A stretch of 64,000 nt of DNA, from contig CM052356.1 of assembly GCA_028551475.1 (NCBI GenBank), positions 16,023,884-16,087,883 of the forward strand. The letters are read 5' to 3'. Under the pieces are notes generated by a model. The model saw only the letters and a program-made list of their open reading frames with translations. It had not been told where the DNA came from and ran no database searches. Origin of the DNA: Casuarina equisetifolia (Eukaryota > Streptophyta > Magnoliopsida > Fagales > Casuarinaceae). Each line of letters opens with the position of its first letter. Within the stretch, counting starts at the first letter, position 1. Below are positions 25,037-38,206 of the stretch, one piece after another. A program made the position numbers and the translations under genes.

Positions 25037-26737
25037 ATGTCGCTAACCGTTTTCCGTTAGCATTGAATTTTCGCATAAAACATTTCGGTTCAGAATCTGC
25101 TTTGCCGGGAGTTCTTTTGTTTCAGATAATCATGGTGGCACCATCAAATAGAGCTCATTTGCGTTGAATGTCTTCTGATGAAATTGAAGCATGTTACTCT
25201 TATCTTGTAGTTATCCATTCTCGTTAGTCAATATCGATTACATTTGACGAAGCCTGGACAAGAAATTTGTGAATAGTTCTTAATTGAAAGGCCGAAATTG
25301 TAGTTCTGTATCCTTCATTAGTGGGAGCTCTTCTGTTTTTATTTGTCGGAAAGGAATACTAAATTTACAGTAGGGGTTAGGTTTGAATCAACTGATTTTG
25401 GGAGATAAATGCTATATAGAATTTGTGGTGGTAAATTCTGTTGTCCATGAGATGTGGTCCTTTCAAACAGATGACAGTTTCCCTCATCTGGCAACCACCC
25501 TTTTCAGACAACGTATAAGGGGGTGGCCATACCAACAGATAAGAAACTAGGAAGGGACGCTGATTATCATCTCGTGGAGGTTACCATCTCTAACTTCCTC
25601 TCTCTTCTTTTTGGCTTATTATGTAATTTTCAATGAACCAGAATAGGTGTTTTGGAAAGATCATTCGGTAACGGAGTTATGAAATTTTACTGGAGATGTT
25701 TTGGTTTCATTGCTTAAAAAGGGAGGATGCGATAATGTGTAGGCATTCTACTCTTGCCTTATATCTTCCGTGATTTTGAAGAAAAAGAAATAGGAAACGA
25801 AGAGAAAGAACATTGGATGTGAGAAGGTGGGGTTGACCTATTTAGAGTGAGACTCATAGTCAGATAAATATAACTCATATGATTACAGGGAAAAGGTAGA
25901 GAAAAGAAGCAAATTACACCGAGCACCGCACTCGTTTGTCCGTATTCTGAGACGAGGGCTTAGGAGAAAGACTGCCTGGAATCAGAAACTGATGCAAAGA
26001 TGAAGATTTCTACTGCAATAAGTTGAAGAGCCGTTTCCAAAACGTGAGAGACGGCCATGAGATTCTGAAGATGTAACAGGCTGCTGCGGTAGCAGCTGGA
26101 AACACTTTTTACCCAAGTAATAGTGGGTAGAGTGGTGAGTCCAACTGTTTGGGTATGTTAGCTTAATCTCCTCGGCATTTACATTAGCAGGGACTTACCA
26201 CAAACCCAAAACTCCAAAATCCTAAGGCTGCAAGGCAAATCGATATTTCATGAAAATCATGCTTCCCTTTGTAACTGGAGACAAAAGGAAATTTGCAAAA
26301 TGAAAAAAACAATCATATTCTACCTCAATTGGTTTGCTAAAAAAGGTCCAGAAAACACTATCTGCCAACATCCGCATTGGCATCTTTCTTCACAATCTGC
26401 CAACACAACAATACACTCAGAAAGCCATGCTCCCCCAAAACAAATAAAAACTACATCGCCAAAAAGTCCCGGGCTTTTTCCTGTTACCAATCTAAGCCAA
26501 GTTTTTCCAAAGTTTGAGGGTATCCTTTTTCTTCCCTCTTTTCATACCAACCTTACGAAACTATTGAAAACTTGGCACAAAAAACCTTGTCCGGTTAAGA
26601 ACAGACTCTGGAATAATACCAACAAGGTGGAGAAGCTACACTAGCAGCTACATTAATCGATTTACCAAAATATCAAAAAATTTGTAAATGATATGGTAAT
26701 CCTAATTCTTGTTGGCATACTAAAGAATTTACGCACT
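25037..26737. other. Convergent intergenic region between the APRL gene and NSE3
   Basis: It contains the 3' untranslated region of the APRL gene and possibly a short terminal NSE3 exon on the minus strand. The plus-strand frame at 26300-26644 shows no domain and overlaps likely NSE3 3' sequence. Nothing else is recognised. Confidence 0.5.
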
Positions 26738-28896
26738 TCAAAAGGAACTGATAGCGTAACATAAACAATGCTCAAGGAAAAATTCTTGATTGCTTATCAA
26801 TACCTCTGATATGTATTCTTTAACTCTCTCATTGACTGGTCCATCTAAAGCTCTCTCAGCCAGTTCATAGAATAAGGAATTACCTTCAGGGCCACTAACC
26901 TTGTCCTTTTGCAAATATCTGCAAATAAAAGCAAGAATTAAGTGTTATTAAAATAGCCTGTCTGGATGATTTAGAAGGACAAAATGACCAATACAAGAAA
27001 AATGAAGACAACAACCTTCTGTGTTTTAGGAAATTTTTAAAATTAAAAGAAATAAATAATCTAAGAGATTTGAGGTCCCAGTTTGGCTTCAGCATAAATA
27101 TGAGACTTCTGTTAATTTTTAGATCAAATAGATAATAGAAATCTTATGGAAGTATTGTCTTTCACAAAAATAACTCAAAAAATGAATAAAAAAACCCTGG
27201 AGTGGTCCATAAAAAGTATGGGTTAGGTGCAATGGACATTGACACCCGTCACCTTCAGAACCATGGGACAACCCATAGTTGGATATCTCAATGATCATGG
27301 AGGAACCCTAAACGATGAAGTTGCCAGACATGCTAGTGGTTGCACGAAACTAAGCACAGCTTAGAGATCCAGGAGTTCTGTCCTTCATGGCCCACAACTG
27401 TGGAGATCTTCCATGGGCATGGAGGTCTTCCAAGCATAGGCTGTCCTCCACAGCAATAAAGGCCCCTTCCCCATGGCCTTAATGACTCATAAGGTTGGTC
27501 CTTCAAGGCCATGAGGGTCAACCTCCTAGGCCCATCACGTCGTTCCCATGCTATTGTTTTTCAAAGTTCTTTATATTGAATAATTTTTATAATTTATTAG
27601 ACAAAATATATAGAATTCTTACATTTATGCTAAATAATAAACTTGGATATCAAATCTATCAAATCAAATTGGAGTCTAATCATTAGAATCTTTTAAAACA
27701 CAGAGAGGTTTATCATGACTTGCCAATAAAAAATCTACTCAATCAAAGAATTCTAACCTTTGCTGGACAAGTGCATCCAGTGCCTGTTTTACATTTCCAA
27801 GAATTGGATGGATTTCATCACCATCAGATAACCCCATTCGCTGCAAATGATGCCAAAGATTCTCTGCAATGCTTCCCCCAAGAGTGAGCTTGATCAAGTT
27901 AGGAAAGCATAAGAAGAAGCAACATATAAAGAGAGGTTGCCTCATAATTTAGAATCATAAGCCACAAGCAACATCATTAGGTGGCGGTGACAATCTGATC
28001 TTTCATGTTTTACTCAACAACCCAATGTTCGCTACAAAGCCAACAGAATCTACCAGCTAGACGAGCTAACTTTTCAAAAGATGTAAGTTTTAACCATGAA
28101 TTTTGTAAAAAGACTTTCCAACAGAAATAATCTTCCCTCTTTCTCGGTCTATACGTAATAACAATTTAACAAGAAAAATACCTTCTGGAATCTTGCCGCC
28201 AGCTAGATATACAACACTAAGTACGACAAAAGTGAAACCAGTCAGATGCGTTGTATTTACATCCTCAACATATTTTCTGTACACATCAGCAGGTAGCTGA
28301 CTTATGAGAACATAGGACTTTGCATCAGTAACACCTGGAGCAGTGAATTAATATAACTATATTAGACACCTTGAGCAGCAAAGAAGAAAAAAAAGACTGA
28401 TAATCCATAAAACAGATGAAAGCTATTTAGTAAAGTTTGGAGCCTTCCACTTATCCTAAGGTACAAAATGATAAGCTTCATCATAAATTTTAAGGTAATA
28501 GTTTCTTACTTTGCTGGGAAGAGCGCCCTTGATTTGTTGATGAAGGACGAGATCTTTGAAGCTCCCTCATCTCATAGCCAAAAATGCTTGACAACTTTTC
28601 TTTAGCCTCATTAATCACAAGAGATGGAAGAGCTCGCTGACGATAGTTTTTCGTAACCAGTTGGGTAAGCTCCTCCCTCTTTATTGGGCACCCAAAATTT
28701 TGGTGGGTCTTGAAAAGGACATAACGGATTACTTCAGCAACAAGCCTATCCTTTTCCTGAGGAAAGCATAGTTTGCACATTAGAAGGAAAATATTTTTAA
28801 CTCGAAAACATGAGAATGATTAAGTATAGGTGAAACACAAAAGTAGACCTCTTTTGATATATCAAACTGAGAAAAATCTTCTCCAGCACTAGCCAT
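26738..28896 (-). CDS. NSE3: Non-structural maintenance of chromosomes element 3 (MAGE domain), SMC5/6 subunit
   Basis: Five coding exons on the minus strand: 28849-28896, 28510-28756, 28182-28334, 27758-27863 and 26738-26918 (735 bp, 244 residues). The protein starts MASAGEDFSQFDISKE. The MAGE winged-helix domain follows: EKDRLVAEVIRYVLFKTHQN, FGCPIKREELTQLV, then TGFTFVVLSVVYLAGGKIPE and ENLWHHLQRMGLSDGDEI, ending near LFYELAERALDGPVNERVKE. NSE3 pairs with the NSE1 RING protein and NSE4 in the SMC5/6 complex, acting in DNA repair and chromosome stability; in plants this is the single MAGE family member. The 3' end is uncertain: the frame runs to a TGA at 26738-26740, but a GAG|GTATTG donor-like site at 26804 could splice to a further small exon. 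A likely 5' leader intron spans about 28898-29811. Confidence 0.85.
26919..27757 (-). other. Intron 4 of NSE3 with a GC-richer insertion-like segment
   Basis: The intron borders are AAG|GTTAGA and TTTGCAG|ATAT. The stretch at about 27190-27550 is distinctly less AT-rich than the rest of the intron and is full of CCATGG/CATGG words, as if a foreign sequence had been inserted. No terminal repeats or coding frame were identified. Confidence 0.5.
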
Positions 28897-30781
28897 CCTG
28901 CAGTGAAAAATCCATAAATACGTAATGTTGGGGCATTGATGGAGTGAAAAGCACCCTATTTGAAAGAATTTTGCTATTATCGATTTTTATACCATGACAC
29001 ATTCATGCTGTGTGTCAAGTTTGACTCACAATCAACATGCGCATAATACATATTTAAACAAGCTAACTGAATAAGAAGCCTGGCCCAGCCCCAAATAGAA
29101 CTATGGCATATGTTAATTTAAGTTGGATCTTAAATCTCAAACCTGAGTCCTGTTCAGCCAGCATCAAACATAAAAACAACCTAAACAGGCCGTAAGTTGG
29201 GATTACCAGTCCTCATGCATAGGGCATTGGCATCACCACTGATGCTCAACACTGTCTCCTTGCACACACTACCCGAAAACAAGGCCCTAAAAGGATGGTG
29301 TGGATAACAACCAATTCTTTCCGGACAAAGATGATGGGTAGTTAAACAGTCAATTACTAATGCTAACTTGTAATCTCGCAGAACTTCAGGCCTTTAAAAA
29401 GAACATTAAGTTCTCTTGTATCTGTTTCTTTTTCCTACAACTACAGAATAAATATGATTGCCTGGGCAGCAATGGCACAATAAGCTCGTAAGGGAAAATT
29501 TATGAACTTTTCTTGGGTGAACCAAAGAGTCCAGATGAGAGGAACGTCGGTGTAGTTTTCAAAATTTTCGATGACCAAATATTAATTAAAAAAATTGCTT
29601 CGTGTCGTCGAATTCTCCTTCCCCATTAAAATTACATAAATCAATGGAAAACAGTATAAAACAAGCATCGAAGCACAAGTTTAACAATGCCGTTCAAGGA
29701 AAACACAAAACCAGTAAGTGTTGCCCTAATCGAACAGAGAAAGCAGTGACAAACTATTACAACGATTCATTTCATTTAAAAACTACATCTGTTAGAGTGA
29801 AGATATTTGACCTGATCTTGGCCGCAGATAGTGCGAATTCCCCGAGCTTTCGTTTCCGAGGAAATAAAACCCTAAATTTTCTAACTTTGTGATGGTCGGA
29901 GAATTGGAGATGAAGGGAACGGAAAGTACGAGAACACTTTGAGAAGGCGAAGCCCTGATCTCCGGTGGCGGGAAAATCCACGAAATTGAAGAAGGCCCAC
30001 CTGTTAAATGGTTTGCAACCCGGCCCATTACCATATCTCAGGAATTCTACACCCGATCAAAAGGTCAAACGCACCGACGAATCTCAATATCGGTAATACC
30101 ATCAGGGAAAACCGGTTTTAATAATCCTAATAATAATTTTATATTATTAATATTTTGATTTGCTAGGATACTCTAATCTCTTAATGATTGATTTTAAAAA
30201 ATAAAATTAATCTCAATCCATGCCTGGATATCAATCTAAAATTAAAACCCCTAACCACTAATTAGCACCCATGAATATTGGCTAATTATTGTCCAAATTG
30301 GCATGTTGTTGTATAACAAATTACTAATTAAATTCTAATAATATCTATAATAAATAACAATATCAACCATCTCGGATAATAAATATTCAGGAACCTCATT
30401 AATAATACATATTTTGTCAACAAGTGTGACAACTTTTAAGTCACACCAACCTTTCGCGGTCCCCTCCTCAATCATAGACCACAGTCTTATTTATTGTATT
30501 AAAAAAAAAAGCATCAATCACCAATTCATCCCAGAGAAGTCATCCTCTTATTCTTTTCTTCTTCAATCTGTTGCCTTTTTGCCCCGAATTAGCTAGCTTA
30601 GCTAGGCTGAATTCATCCCACCAACTCTGTGGTCCGGTCGTGCGCTTCAATCTCATATCTACTTTTCGCATCAGCGATCGGACCACACAAGAGAAAATGA
30701 CCGAATCCCACTCGCCGGCATGTCCTACATATCCGGTCACGTGTTTCTAGTTTCACTCTCGGCTGCACAAATTGTTTCCAA
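28897..30781. promoter_or_regulatory. Divergent region between NSE3 and the alpha/beta hydrolase gene
   Basis: It holds the inferred NSE3 5' leader intron (donor near 29811, acceptor before 28897) and first leader exon (~29812-29970 on the minus strand). An AT-rich block lies at 30100-30420, followed by the hydrolase promoter. No other gene is seen; short frames in the NSE3 leader are not coding-like. Confidence 0.5.
30738..30743 (+). promoter_or_regulatory. G-box (CACGTG) just upstream of the hydrolase start
   Basis: The motif GGTCACGTGTTT is 39 bases before the hydrolase ATG. It may be in the leader rather than the promoter; regulatory use is inferred from the motif alone. Confidence 0.25.
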
Positions 30782-32484
30782 ATGTCTAGATGCTTCAGCT
30801 TCACGGAATCCAAGAACTCGTGCTATCGTTCCGCTTTCACCAAATGGGGGCTCCGCTCGACCACCACGGACCTCAAAGACGGCACCATCATGCACTGCTG
30901 GGTCCCTAAGGCGTTGGGGGAGTGCAAGCCCAACCTTCTCCTCATCCACGGCCTTGGAGCCAACGCATTGTGGCAATGGGCGGATGTGGTCCGCCACTTC
31001 ATCCCCTTCTTCAACGTCTACGTCCCCGACCTCGTCTTCTTCGGGGAATCCGTCACCACCCGGCCGGACCGGACGGAGTCGTTCCAAGCCCAGTGCGTGA
31101 TGCGGGTCATGGAGGCTCAGTCAGTGCGGAAGCTGAGCGTGGTGGGCCTCAGCTACGGTGGGTTCGTCGGGTACAGTATGGCGTCGCAGTACCCGGAGGC
31201 GGTGGAGAGGGTAGTGGTATGCGGCTCCGGGGTATGCATGGAGGAGAAGGACCTGAGGGAGGGGGTGTTCAAGGTCTCCGACTTGGAGGAGGCGGTCACG
31301 ATTCTGGTACCGCAGACGCCCGAGAAGCTCAGGGAGTTGACTGGCTACACCTTCTTCAGGCCTCCTCCGGTGGGGTTGGTGCCCTCATGCTTGCTCGCTG
31401 ATTTCATTGACGTAAGCCATCTCTAACATTCATCCTTATCTCTAGATTTGACCGAATCTGACCTTTCAAACCACTTTGCCCAATCACCTTTCGCTATAGG
31501 AACATCTAGTAACTAGTATTCTATTGGAATATTGCTTCCCAATGAATGATTGAAATGCCAATGGGAAAGGTGGAGAGAACCAATTGACCCACTTCTGCAA
31601 TTGCGAATATGGGATCACCTTCTATTCAAACTGAAATATTTTTCAAAATATTGAACAGTCTATCTTGATTAAGAATTAATGAATTAATAATTCATCTTGG
31701 GTTCTCAAATTCATCTCTTATCTGTTAGGAATATTATTGAACTTTTGTTGTTGAGTCTAGAAAACAGTAGAATGTTTTGGCTTCTTGCTGCGTTATGCTT
31801 CACATTGAGTTGCTCTTAAGGCTTTACTGAGATTGCCAGGCAATGTGCACGGAATTTGTGGAGGAGAAGAGAGACTTGATTCGAGCCATTCCAAAAGATC
31901 GGAAACTTTCAGATATTCCCAAGATTTCTCAGGTTCGACATCACTATCCTCTGTTATTATTGTCAAGAACGGCATGGATTGTATCCTTGTGTATGTGCAG
32001 GTGTGTTTATTCATACACAAGCCAATTTTGGTTGAAAGCAACTAAAAAGAATCCAAACTAATAACTCGGTGACAAGGCTATTGGTGAACTATAATTCGTT
32101 TTACTTTCATGCAGCCGACGTTGATAATCTGGGGAGAGCATGATCGAGTATTCCCATTGGAACTTGGTCACAGACTAAAAAGGTTGAACCATAGTATGAT
32201 GATCCTTTACTTTATTTCGAAGCTTGATGAAGTGAACCAACTTTGGGTACTCCTACTCTTTTCTCAATCATGTATTATCTAAATGCAGACACTTGGGGGA
32301 CAATGCCCACCTGGTAGTCATCAAGAATGCCGGGCACGCGTTCAATGTAGAAAAGCCGAAGGAATTCTTACGACACTTGAAATCTTTTCTGGTAGATTTA
32401 CCGTCCGTTGCAGCCTCTGTTGACCCCGTCTCCCGAGCATCAAAGCCACAGCTGACTCACATAAAAGATAAGGAGAATAGATAA
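30782..32484 (+). CDS. Alpha/beta hydrolase fold protein (serine hydrolase)
   Basis: Four exons: 30782-31411, 31840-31932, 32115-32182 and 32289-32484 (987 bp, 328 residues). The fold is clear: an HGLGAN oxyanion-loop motif at residues 56-61, nucleophile elbow GLSYGG with Ser124, acid residue in WGEHDRVFP (Asp251) and catalytic histidine in NAGHAFNVEKP (His280). Position and spacing fit a complete catalytic triad. It resembles the plant group of soluble alpha/beta hydrolases often labelled lipase- or 2-hydroxymuconate-semialdehyde-hydrolase-like; the natural substrate is not known and no signal peptide is evident. The first exon is much GC-richer than the surrounding DNA, which produces long shadow frames on both strands. 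The tail after residue ~305 is polar and probably disordered. Confidence 0.85.
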
Positions 32485-33493
32485 TAATTTATTGACATTT
32501 GGAGTTCACTCTGTGTTCAAAGCCTTGAAGTCTAGACGTTTTCTGCCCCGGCCATGTAAGACATTCCCCGCAAGTACACTTTTTTATGCACTGGGCACTG
32601 GTCTTGTATACCTCATTTCAGTAACAATAATGTGAGAATTCTAGTTTCCCCGAATAACGAATGTCAATCAGTTTTCCCTGGGAGCACTTCAGATCTACCA
32701 TCAGCCCCTTGACGGAATGAATGTGATTCAGGCCAGAAGCATTCGTTTGGGTTTGTTATTAGACAGCTCTGTACATCACCAAATCAATACTATTCTCAAT
32801 AGATGACCTAAAAACCTTGAGGTACATCTTAAAAGACAAGCCTGAATAGCAACAATATTACGGTCATGCAGTTCTGGGTTAGATTATAACCACTACCAAA
32901 ATGACAACAATAATCCAGTGATGCATTACGGGTTCAACAAGAATCGTTAATCAACTAGTAGAAAGGGGCAAAGATGGTGGAGAAAAAGTTATCCCATACA
33001 CAACCAACATCAGTTCAACAATTTTAATCTCTGGAACAAGATCAGTTCCACAGATCCTACAACACTTGGAACCAGCTTATCAATAATCAATGTTCTCATG
33101 TTCGAAGGAAATAAGATTAAAATGAGTTACGAGGCGGATGTTGAACAGCAGCTTGTTTGGCACATCAAAGTACAAAGATAACAGCATTGATCAGGTCCAT
33201 GTACCAGGTACCCCAATTAATATGGGAAAGCAGTCAGTTGTATGAAAAAACAGAAACGGTAAGAGGCAACCTGCAGCTCAAGTTCGTATGAGCAACTTTT
33301 ATAAGGTAAATCATGCCAAAAGAAACATCCATCGCAATCACAAATGTAGCAGACATGCCAATGTTTAAATACCGGATAATAATACAAGCCAATAGTCACA
33401 ATCTGTCCTACTACTAGTAAGGAGACAAGTGCTGAGGACACCCTATCATTCCTTGCTCGTCGAACTCAGGTTCAAAGAATCACTCTTGCCCAA
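32485..33493. other. Convergent intergenic region between the hydrolase and 14-3-3 genes
   Basis: It contains the 3' untranslated regions of the two converging genes. A minus-strand frame at 33217-33441 lies in the presumed 14-3-3 3' untranslated region and shows no domain. Confidence 0.55.
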
Positions 33494-36400
33494 CTAAGTC
33501 TGCAAACATCACTGCTTGTGAGTAATTGATCAAGAAAGAAAACAACAAATGTAAGCTACATATATGAAAATGAAGTCAGGCTGAAAAGGCAACTACAGTG
33601 CAAGTAATTGTCATTTCTTTCTCAAGCTGCATAGAAAAACTAAATATATCTCACCTCTGCTGGAGTTTCATCAACTTTTGATTGCTCACCTACAAGTTTA
33701 GCAAATCAAAATGTAAAACTCACAAACCAATAACAAAATGAAATCTATCAACAAGTAGCAAACACAATTTTAGAAGAACATAATCAAAACGAATAAGCTT
33801 CTTCAAATGAACTGACAGAACACAACTACTGATGTGTCTGTACTCAACTGCTGTCATTTAATTACAAGATTAGATTGCATACAGCAGAAAGCCACGAGTC
33901 CATGGCTAGCCCAATAATCTTGAATTTGTTTTGGGCAGAGCATGCTTAATAGATGGGCAGCTATAAATTTCAAAATTTCAGTTCCCTTCCTGAACCTGGC
34001 TGATTGATCGATATGTTTGCCGCATCCAAGCCTGATAGGGTAAGCCAATAAAAAATCCACTTCTGACTTTTTAAATCGTAATAGAGTAAGTCACTAAAAA
34101 GTCCACTTCTGACTTTTTAGATTCTTTTCGTATAAAATTAAAAAGCATCTTTAGAATGACTTTGCACACCTCCAAACTGTCCCCCCCACCCACGCCGCCC
34201 CAAGGAAAAAAAAAAAAAAAAAAAACCCACCAACCCCAAACACAAAACAACCCAGAACTAAATAAGTTTTATATCATATTTACGTTGACTTGGAGTACAG
34301 CCAATATAAGTAATTCTAGAACCCATATTTAGCAGAAATCTGGAGAAGTTTCTTTCCCGTGAACTTATCAAACCTTGAAATTATCAATGTCAGAAACTAT
34401 GACTGAAGGACAAGGCTTGAAATACCCTGTTACACAGTTCCATGCACAGACAGATGCATACACTCAAATAAACAGAGAGGGAGAGAGAGAGAGTAGTGAA
34501 AATTACCTCCCTCCTCTGGCAGATCCGAGGTCCATAGCGTGAGATTGTCCCTAAGCAGCTGCATAATAAGGGTACTGTCCTTGTAGGATTCTTCATTGAG
34601 ACTGTCAAGTTCAGCAATAGCCTCATCAAAAGCTTGCTTAGCCAGGTGGCAGGCCCTGCACAATCCAGATACAGTTAAGCAAAAATCCAAAGTGGCACTA
34701 CCACTTCTATTAGAGAATAAAGAGAGACACAGGCGCATGTCAACCTCTCAGGGGAGTTCAAAATCTCATAGTAAAAGACAGAAAAGTTCAAGGCCAAGCC
34801 AAGTCTGATTGGATGAGTTGGAGGCAGATCAGAAGAAGCAGTACTAGTGGCAGCCTACAGCATAAAAGGAAACCCAGATAGCAGTTTATAACTAGAATGG
34901 AATACTAAAACGGAGGAAAAGGGAAAGGCAGGGAGGTCAAAAGAGCTTCATTGGGAGAAGTCAAACAAAACACACCTCATAGGCTTTAAGTGACTGATCT
35001 GCAGCTTCCTTGCGATCATCACCTGCTTTAAACTCAGCTAAATATCGATAGTAATCTCCTTTCCTGCAGCACGTAAATAAGTATCATGATCCAAATGTAT
35101 TTTTCAAACACAAACGAACATATATGTTTCATATCCGACCAAAAGTGATTATTCATGGAATGAATGTACAAAAGAAACCCAAAATTTCAAAATAAAGTGC
35201 TTCCAAAACCAATATCCCACTCCATATGGTTTGTATTGAAAGAGCAAGTGAATTATTCATCCCCATCGTTGTCCAAGAATCACACTGTATTAAGTGCTTC
35301 ATTCATTAATTATAAATGGTTCACGCTCAGAAATATCTGGGATAGGCTTATTTGAAAGTATCTTGCGATCTAAAATCAAAGAGAATAATGGTAGAAGGAT
35401 TCTCACATCTTATAGTAGAAAACAGTTGATTCCCCAGAGGAGGAAGATGGAAGGAGGTGCTTATCTATTACAGATAATATATCATTGCAGATCTTTGAAA
35501 GCTCATCTTCAACCCTCTGCCTATACCCCTTTATTCTCTTCACATTCTGTTCATTGCCTCTAGCCTCCTCCTTCTGTTCGATGGAAGACAATATCCGCCA
35601 TGATGCTCTTCTTGCTCCAATGACATTCTTATACCCAACAGAAACCAGGTTCCTCTCTTCCACTGTCAACTCCACATCCAATCTAGCAACTTTCTTCATT
35701 GCTTCAACCATTTCTACAACAAGAAAGTACAACAAAAACCATAATCAAATCCAAATACAATAAAAATAGCAGTTAAAAGAATTTTTCACTGCCCGCTATT
35801 GCTAAACAAGGATGACAGGGCATAATCCGCCTTTGAATGCTCCATATAGTATAAAGATCCAGTTTCTTTTTCATATATGTAATCACTGAGAAAAAGATAA
35901 AACTATCAACACAATCAATCAACACATTGGAACCACAAACAACACCCACACCAAAATGTGGAAAGAAAAGATTTAGCAAAACCATACTTGAAACAATTTT
36001 CTGAGGAGAAGACCAATGATGAATTGACGCACTTCAGTGTGATGCGCTGCCAACATATATTACAGAGATCATAGTAGCAGTATTCTCCTAATCTATTACT
36101 GCTCAAATTCCCAACCGAAATTTAACCATTATGCTCGGTTCACCCAAAAGCCCTTTCTTATCTGCTATCTCGAAATGAGCCATCATGAACTAGACAAGAA
36201 ATCATTTTCTCTGAGATTTTAGCTCAAGGATCATCAGATTTCCCCAAATAGCTTAGTCTAGAAATTTCACTTCATTCTAGATTCGTTGTCAAAAATTCAG
36301 CAGGGGAACACTTGGAGAAGCATATTGGAACTATTTATGTGGCCATACATCACCGATCAGATAAAAACCAATCGAAATGAATATATAATCACACAAAAAT

Positions 36401-36515
36401 TTTCTCCAATGAACAGAGGAATAATAAACAGATCTATAGAAATCATACCATCGTATCTCTCGGCTTGCTCTGCAAGCCTCGCCAAGTAAACCTGTTGCTC
36501 TCTCTCCTTCTCCAT
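33494..36515 (-). CDS. 14-3-3 protein, epsilon-group type (general regulatory factor)
   Basis: Seven coding exons on the minus strand: 36449-36515, 35407-35713, 34976-35063, 34745-34854, 34507-34655, 33655-33689 and 33494-33499 (762 bp, 253 residues). The protein starts [20 protein letters not shown]. Family blocks are present in order: [20 protein letters not shown] (phosphopeptide-pocket Lys51 and Arg58), [65 protein letters not shown]. It ends [13 protein letters not shown]. 14-3-3 dimers bind phosphoserine/threonine motifs in client proteins such as H+-ATPase, nitrate reductase and signalling kinases. The many-exon layout is typical of the plant epsilon group; non-epsilon genes have fewer coding exons. 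The last exon supplies only one codon plus TAG; without splicing the frame would end at a different tail (VRYI). A TC-rich leader precedes the start. Confidence 0.9.
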
Positions 36516-36518
36516 GGT

Positions 36519-36591
36519 CCCTCTCTCTCTCTCTCACAGAGCGACTCTCTCTTCAGTGCTCTCTCTCTCTCTCTCTCTCTCTGTGCAAGCC
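36519..36591 (-). repeat. CT/GA-rich repeat in the 14-3-3 leader
   Basis: Two interrupted CT runs lie directly upstream of the 14-3-3 start codon; on the transcribed strand they read as GA tracts. They are probably part of the 5' leader. Confidence 0.85.
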
Positions 36592-37174
36592 TCTGATTTT
36601 GCCAACCGCTTTCTGATATGCGGTACCAGGCGATCGGGCCGTTGGATGTGATTTCTGGAGGGGTGGGGGTACGATCCACGGTGGAAATAGGGCTCGGATT
36701 TTACGAACCCCTTGGGTCCTAGGAATGTGAGATCGCAAGCGTTGGTGAGAGGAGCTGGATAGCGCACAGCCGTTAGATTGAAATTAGGTTTGGGTGAGAA
36801 TCACAGGGGTGTGATGGTGACCAGAGAGTTCGGTGAAGACCGTACGATCAGGGTGATTGATAAACCCGGTGACATCGGTGCCGTGGGCTCCAGTCTCGCC
36901 TCCGAGCGCGTTTGTTTGTCCTTCAATCTTGGATTCGAATATTACGGCTTATTGAGAGAATTCCACGGCCGGAACTTCGAGGCAATTGTCGTGGGCCACG
37001 TCGTCGTATTGACATTCCATGCTGTGCTTATCGCATTTGGTGTGTGGGTCATTTATTATTCATGTTCCCGTAAACCACGATTATGACATAGAAATCCACG
37101 ACGTTCCATAATCATGGAAATGACCCACAACCATCTCGACACGGCCTGGCCTGCATCCACTTCGGTTTTCCTCC

Positions 37175-37210
37175 CTCTAATTTCTCTAATTTCTCTAATT
37201 TCTCTAATTT
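37175..37210. repeat. 9-bp tandem repeat, four copies of CTCTAATTT
   Basis: Four perfect head-to-tail copies in intergenic DNA. Confidence 0.9.
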
Positions 37211-38206
37211 CTTTTAGAAATATTTATATAAATTAATGACTCAGGTAAATAAAAGAAAGTTATGCATAATTTTAGAACAAGATCTGTCTAACAATATCAT
37301 TTTAACTTTACATTACAATAATTATAAATAAGATTTTAAAATATTTCATGTCATTCATAGTTTATCATATCATAGACCTGGTCTTTATGAATTCATGAAG
37401 CCCTTATTGTGCTCACTTTGACTAGTCCAACTAATTTCATAGAGTAAAAGCCTTCCTTGTTTATTTTTGTGTAAGGGACGAAAGTTTTATGTTAAAAAAT
37501 TCTATACAATTTTAAGTAATATTAGATATGAAAATCCCTCTTCAAACCATAAATTAATTTTAAATTAAACTTGCCCATTTCTTGAGCTTTTAGACAATAC
37601 AACGCGTATTTTGACTTTGACCGGAACAATTTTGTTGACTTCTTCGCATATCCCATTTTTGGCTATTAACTTCCTTTCCTTTTGTTTTTTGTGCTTCTTT
37701 CTGCTCAATATCAAAAACTTTCGACAATATTAAGTGGACGACAGAATCACCGATGGTTCCTGAGTTGGTCCCATCAACTGGACCCAAAAAAGTTAGCCTG
37801 CTTGATGGTCCCGGATTTATCATAAACCGGCGGAAGAGGCACGCTGGATGAGAAGCACACATTTTTTGGAAATCTAAATATATCTCTATTTTTTAATTAC
37901 AAATAAAGTAATTTAAATATGACATCTTAAAATCTTTCACCAATAACTACATCACAAATTCAAATATATTAACTAACAAATATGCCTTGATTTTAGGAAA
38001 TAAAAACGTCTTAGATCTGTGTTTGGGAAAAGAACCAAATAACCAACTCGGATTGAAAACAAGGTATAGAGATAATTATGGACAGAAACTTGAAACTAAA
38101 CCATATCCCAATACCCAAGGATTTAAAGCGTTCGCTTCTATGTTCCTCCATTTCCATGGGCGAAACAGAGGACAAGGGAATGTATCAAAAAATGGGCGTC
38201 AAGATA

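Noticed and set aside
30737-31401. Long antisense and alternate frames over hydrolase exon 1
   Set aside because: They mirror the GC-rich first exon; the catalytic motifs are only in the plus-strand frame starting at 30782.
36778-37086. 102-codon plus-strand frame beside the 14-3-3 promoter
   Set aside because: It starts with TTG (first ATG 36814), has no known domain and sits in promoter-type sequence; not enough to call a gene.
37590-37862. 90-codon minus-strand frame downstream of the orphan promoter-like segment
   Set aside because: No homology recognised and no clear splice link to the 38.7-kb promoter-like motif.
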